Part shown: one piece after another, positions 61,079 through 64,000 of the stretch | Layout of the letters: every line of letters starts with the position of its first letter | How positions within the stretch are numbered: the stretch's first letter is position 1 | From: Cuniculiplasma divulgatum | GTDB lineage: Archaea > Thermoplasmatota > Thermoplasmata > Thermoplasmatales > Thermoplasmataceae | Direction of reading: 5' to 3' | Length of the DNA stretch: 64,000 nucleotides | NCBI GenBank assembly: GCA_031200235.1 | Contig: CP133595.1 | Location: 1,178,001-1,242,000, forward strand | The notes under the pieces: model-generated | The model's database searches: none | Told to the model about the DNA's origin: nothing | What the model saw: only the letters and a program-made list of their open reading frames with translations | Position numbers and translations under genes: made by a program

Positions 61079-62973
61079 TCTGCCTCAGGCTTTTCCCGGA
61101 TTCCTCTGTGGACCTTCACTGCAAGGCCTTTTCTGTAGTAACCCATTTCTGGACCGGAGACAACAGATTTACCCACAGCCACAAGGTGATCAGCTTCATC
61201 AACAACAAGCACCTCATTTCCTGCTATTATTGCACTGTCGAATTTCTTCACAAACTTGAAGAATACATTGTACCCCTGTGAATTGAATTCAGCGCTGTCG
61301 TCCGTAACCACAACCCTGTTCTCCAGGCCCGGTGAAATGTCATGCAGTATTTCCGCACCTGCAATTCCAAGGGTGAAGAAGCCGTCATGGGCCCTGAGCG
61401 TTGCCAGGAGGCGCCCATCTAGCAGGACGCTCCTCAACCTGCCTGTTGATCGTGAAACTCTCACTTCGCATGCATCAGGAAACAGCTTCCTGCCAGTTCC
61501 CGAACCAAACTGGAAATCAGCAACCATCCTCACTCTCTCCAGCCTGAAGCTCCTTGATCCGGATTCAATGCCTTCCGGCAGTCCTCCATCTGCAGGCCAT
61601 TCCCCTGCAACTGCAATGGAATCCGGCCTCACAAGGCCGCTGGATATCATCTGCTGGAATGGATAGGTCTCATCCAGCTCAACCGGGATCACAGTGTTGT
61701 TCCATGGCACCAGGAAGCGTTCACTGGTTCTCTCATAGAGGGATACAAACTCAGGGGAATGGATTCTCCCCGGGTGCCAGTGGTCTGGTGAGAGCACCCT
61801 GAATTTTCCCTTATCCGGTGACATGATGTACCCGAGATTCCGCTCAATTCTCTTGAAATACGGCCCCCTTTCGCTGTATTCATCGAAGTAGAAGAATGTG
61901 CTCTTCTTGGAAAGGTCCTCAAATTTTTCCAGGGACCTGGAATTATCAAGAAGGCGCAGGAATGCGCGGAAAAGATAGGGATGAGATCGTGATCTGGCTT
62001 CCACATACTGCCAGAGCCTCTGCTGGTAAATCTGTTCCCTGATCTCCTCAAGCTCATTGAAGATTGCAGAAAGGTTGTGCATGGAAAGCAGTTTGAAGCG
62101 CTCTTCTGGGGTGGCATTCCTGACCTCATCCACGGTGTATTTACCGTAAAGGGGGCTCCACCTGGGAAATGATCCTATCTTTGAAAGGTCCCTGGACCCG
62201 TCTTGGAAAAGCATTCTGTTGTCCCTGGCATACTTGACATAGGATGCAGAATCGAAAATGTCAACGCCCAGGAGAACAGCCATTCCCATGAACATTGGAT
62301 GTCCCCCGCCGAAAAGGTGTATGGGCTTGGAAAAATCAGCATTGATCTTGCTGGAAATTATGACATCAACAAGATCATCATAGCGGTAGTTTTCAAGCAG
62401 AGGGACAACACCACCTATGGGGAGGTATCCTGCCTGGGATGAGCTCATGAGTTCAGCAGACATCTTCCTGAGGTCCATGTGAAGCGACCCCTGTATGGGC
62501 CCTGCCATTATGGTATCATCAACGGGAGGCAATTCAGCCATTCTCCTGTGTGTCTCCAGTACGGCCTCCTTTGCCCGGTCATGGGAAAAATCAGGTTCTG
62601 AGAATATGTCAAGTATTGTGGATATGTCACTTCCTATTTTCCTCTGGAAATCCACTATCTCAACATTTGAAAATTCAACGTCGGAGTAAACATGGCTCTG
62701 GAAGGTGCCACTGTCGGTCATTATTGGCCCGTCGAATCCAAGCAGGGAATGAACCCCATATTTCTCGGCTCTTTCCCTAAGTTTCGGATTTCTCCTGATT
62801 ATGTAGCTGTTCGTTATGAACGCTCTTGCTCCCAGACTGACCATTTCCTCTGTGGTGAGTGTGGGTATATTGGGGTTTACAACCGGAAGGATTGTGGGGG
62901 TCTGGATATCACCGTGTGCTGTGGAAAATTTCCCGATCCTTGCCAGGCCATCCCTGTGTATGATTTCCAACAC
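61069..62973 (-). CDS. tgtA: Archaeosine tRNA-ribosyltransferase
   Basis: This 634-residue enzyme inserts preQ0 at position 15 of archaeal tRNAs. The catalytic domain has FITNSYIIRRNPKL, GFDGPIMTDSGTFQSHVYSD with the nucleophilic Asp, and GPIQGSLHMDLR. The long C-terminal part ends with a PUA domain (EVLVVDEADHLVAVGKSVVSG). The GTG start at 62973 has GAGGT seven bases upstream. The length is usual for the archaeal full-length protein. The ABCE1 gene is 19 bases upstream on the same strand, so they may be cotranscribed. Confidence 0.93.
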   Translation of the reverse strand: MLEIIHRDGLARIGKFSTAHGDIQTPTILPVVNPNIPTLTTEEMVSLGARAFITNSYIIRRNPKLRERAEKYGVHSLLGFDGPIMTDSGTFQSHVYSDVEFSNVEIVDFQRKIGSDISTILDIFSEPDFSHDRAKEAVLETHRRMAELPPVDDTIMAGPIQGSLHMDLRKMSAELMSSSQAGYLPIGGVVPLLENYRYDDLVDVIISSKINADFSKPIHLFGGGHPMFMGMAVLLGVDIFDSASYVKYARDNRMLFQDGSRDLSKIGSFPRWSPLYGKYTVDEVRNATPEERFKLLSMHNLSAIFNELEEIREQIYQQRLWQYVEARSRSHPYLFRAFLRLLDNSRSLEKFEDLSKKSTFFYFDEYSERGPYFKRIERNLGYIMSPDKGKFRVLSPDHWHPGRIHSPEFVSLYERTSERFLVPWNNTVIPVELDETYPFQQMISSGLVRPDSIAVAGEWPADGGLPEGIESGSRSFRLERVRMVADFQFGSGTGRKLFPDACEVRVSRSTGRLRSVLLDGRLLATLRAHDGFFTLGIAGAEILHDISPGLENRVVVTDDSAEFNSQGYNVFFKFVKKFDSAIIAGNEVLVVDEADHLVAVGKSVVSGPEMGYYRKGLAVKVHRGIREKPEADQD

Positions 62974-62992
62974 TGTACCTCAATGCGGGATG

Positions 62993-64000
62993 TCATCCCG
63001 AATAATAGTAATTTCCGGACTCTCTCTGGGATTTGTCAAGCCTGCTGTTGATCTTGTTTATTCTTGGGCGCTTGGTGGTGGCGTCCCTCCGGAATGTCAC
63101 ACCCGCATCCCTGAGGAACATGTTCATTCCATCCTTCATGGACATGGGGCCCCGTGAAAAGCCCTCCTTCCCGGGAGTACCGTTGAAAACTATGAGTGCA
63201 TCTGAAATCAGGTCAATGAGATACACATCATGATCAATTACGAAGGCGCTCCTCTTGTTGTTTTCCATTACCCGCCTTATTATTCTAGCTGCGGACATCC
63301 TGTAAGCACTGTCAAGGTGGGCAGAAGGCTCATCGATTATGTACAGGTCTGCATCAAGGGATAAAGTCAGGGCGATTGAAACCCTCTGCAGCTCACCACC
63401 TGAAAGGTCTCCCACATTATTATCAAAGAGTGAATCAACTTCCAGGGGCTTCATGACCTCATTCTTGACCATGGCGCTGTCCATCCTTTCCTTCAGGGCC
63501 TGGTAGAGCAGCTCAGACACAGTACCCTGAAAATCTGACGAGATGTACTGGGGCTTGTATGATATCTTCAGAGTCCTTGATAATGATCCCGTGGTTGGTG
63601 TCATTATGCCGGCAAGCATCTTTGCAAAGGTGGACTTCCCAAGTGCATTTCTTCCCAGAACACCGATAACCTCGCCATTGCGTATCAACCCGTTTTCCAC
63701 CTTCAGGGTGAAGCCCTCAAGTTCCATGGAGAGGTCTGACCACGAGGCAATTTCAGACCCGCTGTCAGTCCTCCTGGCTGATTTCTCCTGGAAATCTATT
63801 GAATAATTCCTTATCCTGACATTTTCCTCCCTCAGGTATCCTTCAAGAAAAGAATTTATCGCTTTGTTGCTGGTTCTCTGCTCAGTTATGATTCCATAGG
63901 CACCAGACTGGCCGTATACCAGATGAACGCTATCAGCCATCCAGTCCATGAGGGCCAGATCATGCTCAACAACCATGACGGTCTTGGTTCTTGACAGTTC
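62993..64000 (-). CDS. ABCE1/Rli1 ribosome recycling ATPase, C-terminal part
   Basis: The gene runs off the right edge. The frame stays open to base 64000 and codes there for ELSRTKTVMVVEHDLALMDW. The second ATPase domain is complete: Walker A GRNALGKST, signature LSGGELQRVSIALTL, Walker B and D-loop LYIIDEPSAHLDS, and VIDHD. The TSDF-type PQYISSDFQG linker is also typical. The iron-sulfur domain and first ATPase lie outside the window. ABCE1 splits post-termination and pelota-rescued ribosomes; pelota is encoded at 12.2-13.2 kb. Confidence 0.94.
   Translation of the reverse strand, partial: ELSRTKTVMVVEHDLALMDWMADSVHLVYGQSGAYGIITEQRTSNKAINSFLEGYLREENVRIRNYSIDFQEKSARRTDSGSEIASWSDLSMELEGFTLKVENGLIRNGEVIGVLGRNALGKSTFAKMLAGIMTPTTGSLSRTLKISYKPQYISSDFQGTVSELLYQALKERMDSAMVKNEVMKPLEVDSLFDNNVGDLSGGELQRVSIALTLSLDADLYIIDEPSAHLDSAYRMSAARIIRRVMENNKRSAFVIDHDVYLIDLISDALIVFNGTPGKEGFSRGPMSMKDGMNMFLRDAGVTFRRDATTKRPRINKINSRLDKSQRESGNYYYSG

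Noticed and set aside
1-64000. CRISPR arrays or Cas genes
   Set aside because: No regularly spaced repeats of 24-40 bases and no Cas-like proteins were found on reading the window.

Overview
The window looks like a chromosome segment of an acidophilic Thermoplasmata archaeon (Thermoplasmatales type). Supporting genes are a tandem pair of tricorn-interacting-factor-type M1 aminopeptidases, archaeal type II GAPDH, RadA, pelota, archaeosine tRNA-ribosyltransferase, geranylgeranyl reductase, family B DNA polymerase and ABCE1. Many starts also lie about 25 bases downstream of a TATA box, as expected for leaderless mRNAs. No species is assigned.

Layout. (1) 1-8.6 kb is a tungsten/molybdenum block: the end of a PBP-like protein, an ArsA/MinD-like ATPase, a MoaD-like protein and two tungsten aldehyde:ferredoxin oxidoreductases flanking a WtpABC-type oxyanion importer. 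(2) 8.8-11.2 kb holds a cytochrome bd-type oxidase pair. (3) 11.2-35.7 kb is mostly housekeeping: tRNA-Glu, pelota, a Mut7-C protein, UbiX, GAPDH, RadA, PurE/PurK, Sua5, a pyruvate-oxidase-like enzyme, two aminopeptidases, TldD/TldE, a CBS protein and SHMT. It also contains a 1257-residue surface protein that appears to carry a cytoplasmic winged helix.

(4) 36-52 kb is the accessory region and the most interesting part. It begins with a Bat-like regulator, a DUF2249-cupin protein and two membrane proteins, one of them NnrS-like. A gene-poor stretch follows with a damaged reductase gene, a second Bat-like regulator, a transposase fragment, a decayed ORF and an AhpD-like protein. It ends with a compact operon: small DUF4351-like protein, narG, narH, narJ, narI, a TDT/SLAC1-type channel and a hemerythrin. 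This encodes a full respiratory nitrate reductase whose catalytic subunit has no visible Tat signal, so it should face the cytoplasm. The channel, hemerythrin, DUF2249 and NnrS-like proteins fit nitrate/nitrite movement and nitric oxide defence. Both Bat-like regulators carry a CxxC pair at the same positions in their sensory half.

(5) 52-64 kb returns to conserved genes: DNA polymerase B, a D-2-hydroxyacid dehydrogenase, an AIM24-like protein, a MoxR/VWA/small-protein triad, geranylgeranyl reductase, an EamA transporter, TgtA and the C-terminal part of ABCE1. I saw no CRISPR array, rRNA gene or complete insertion sequence.
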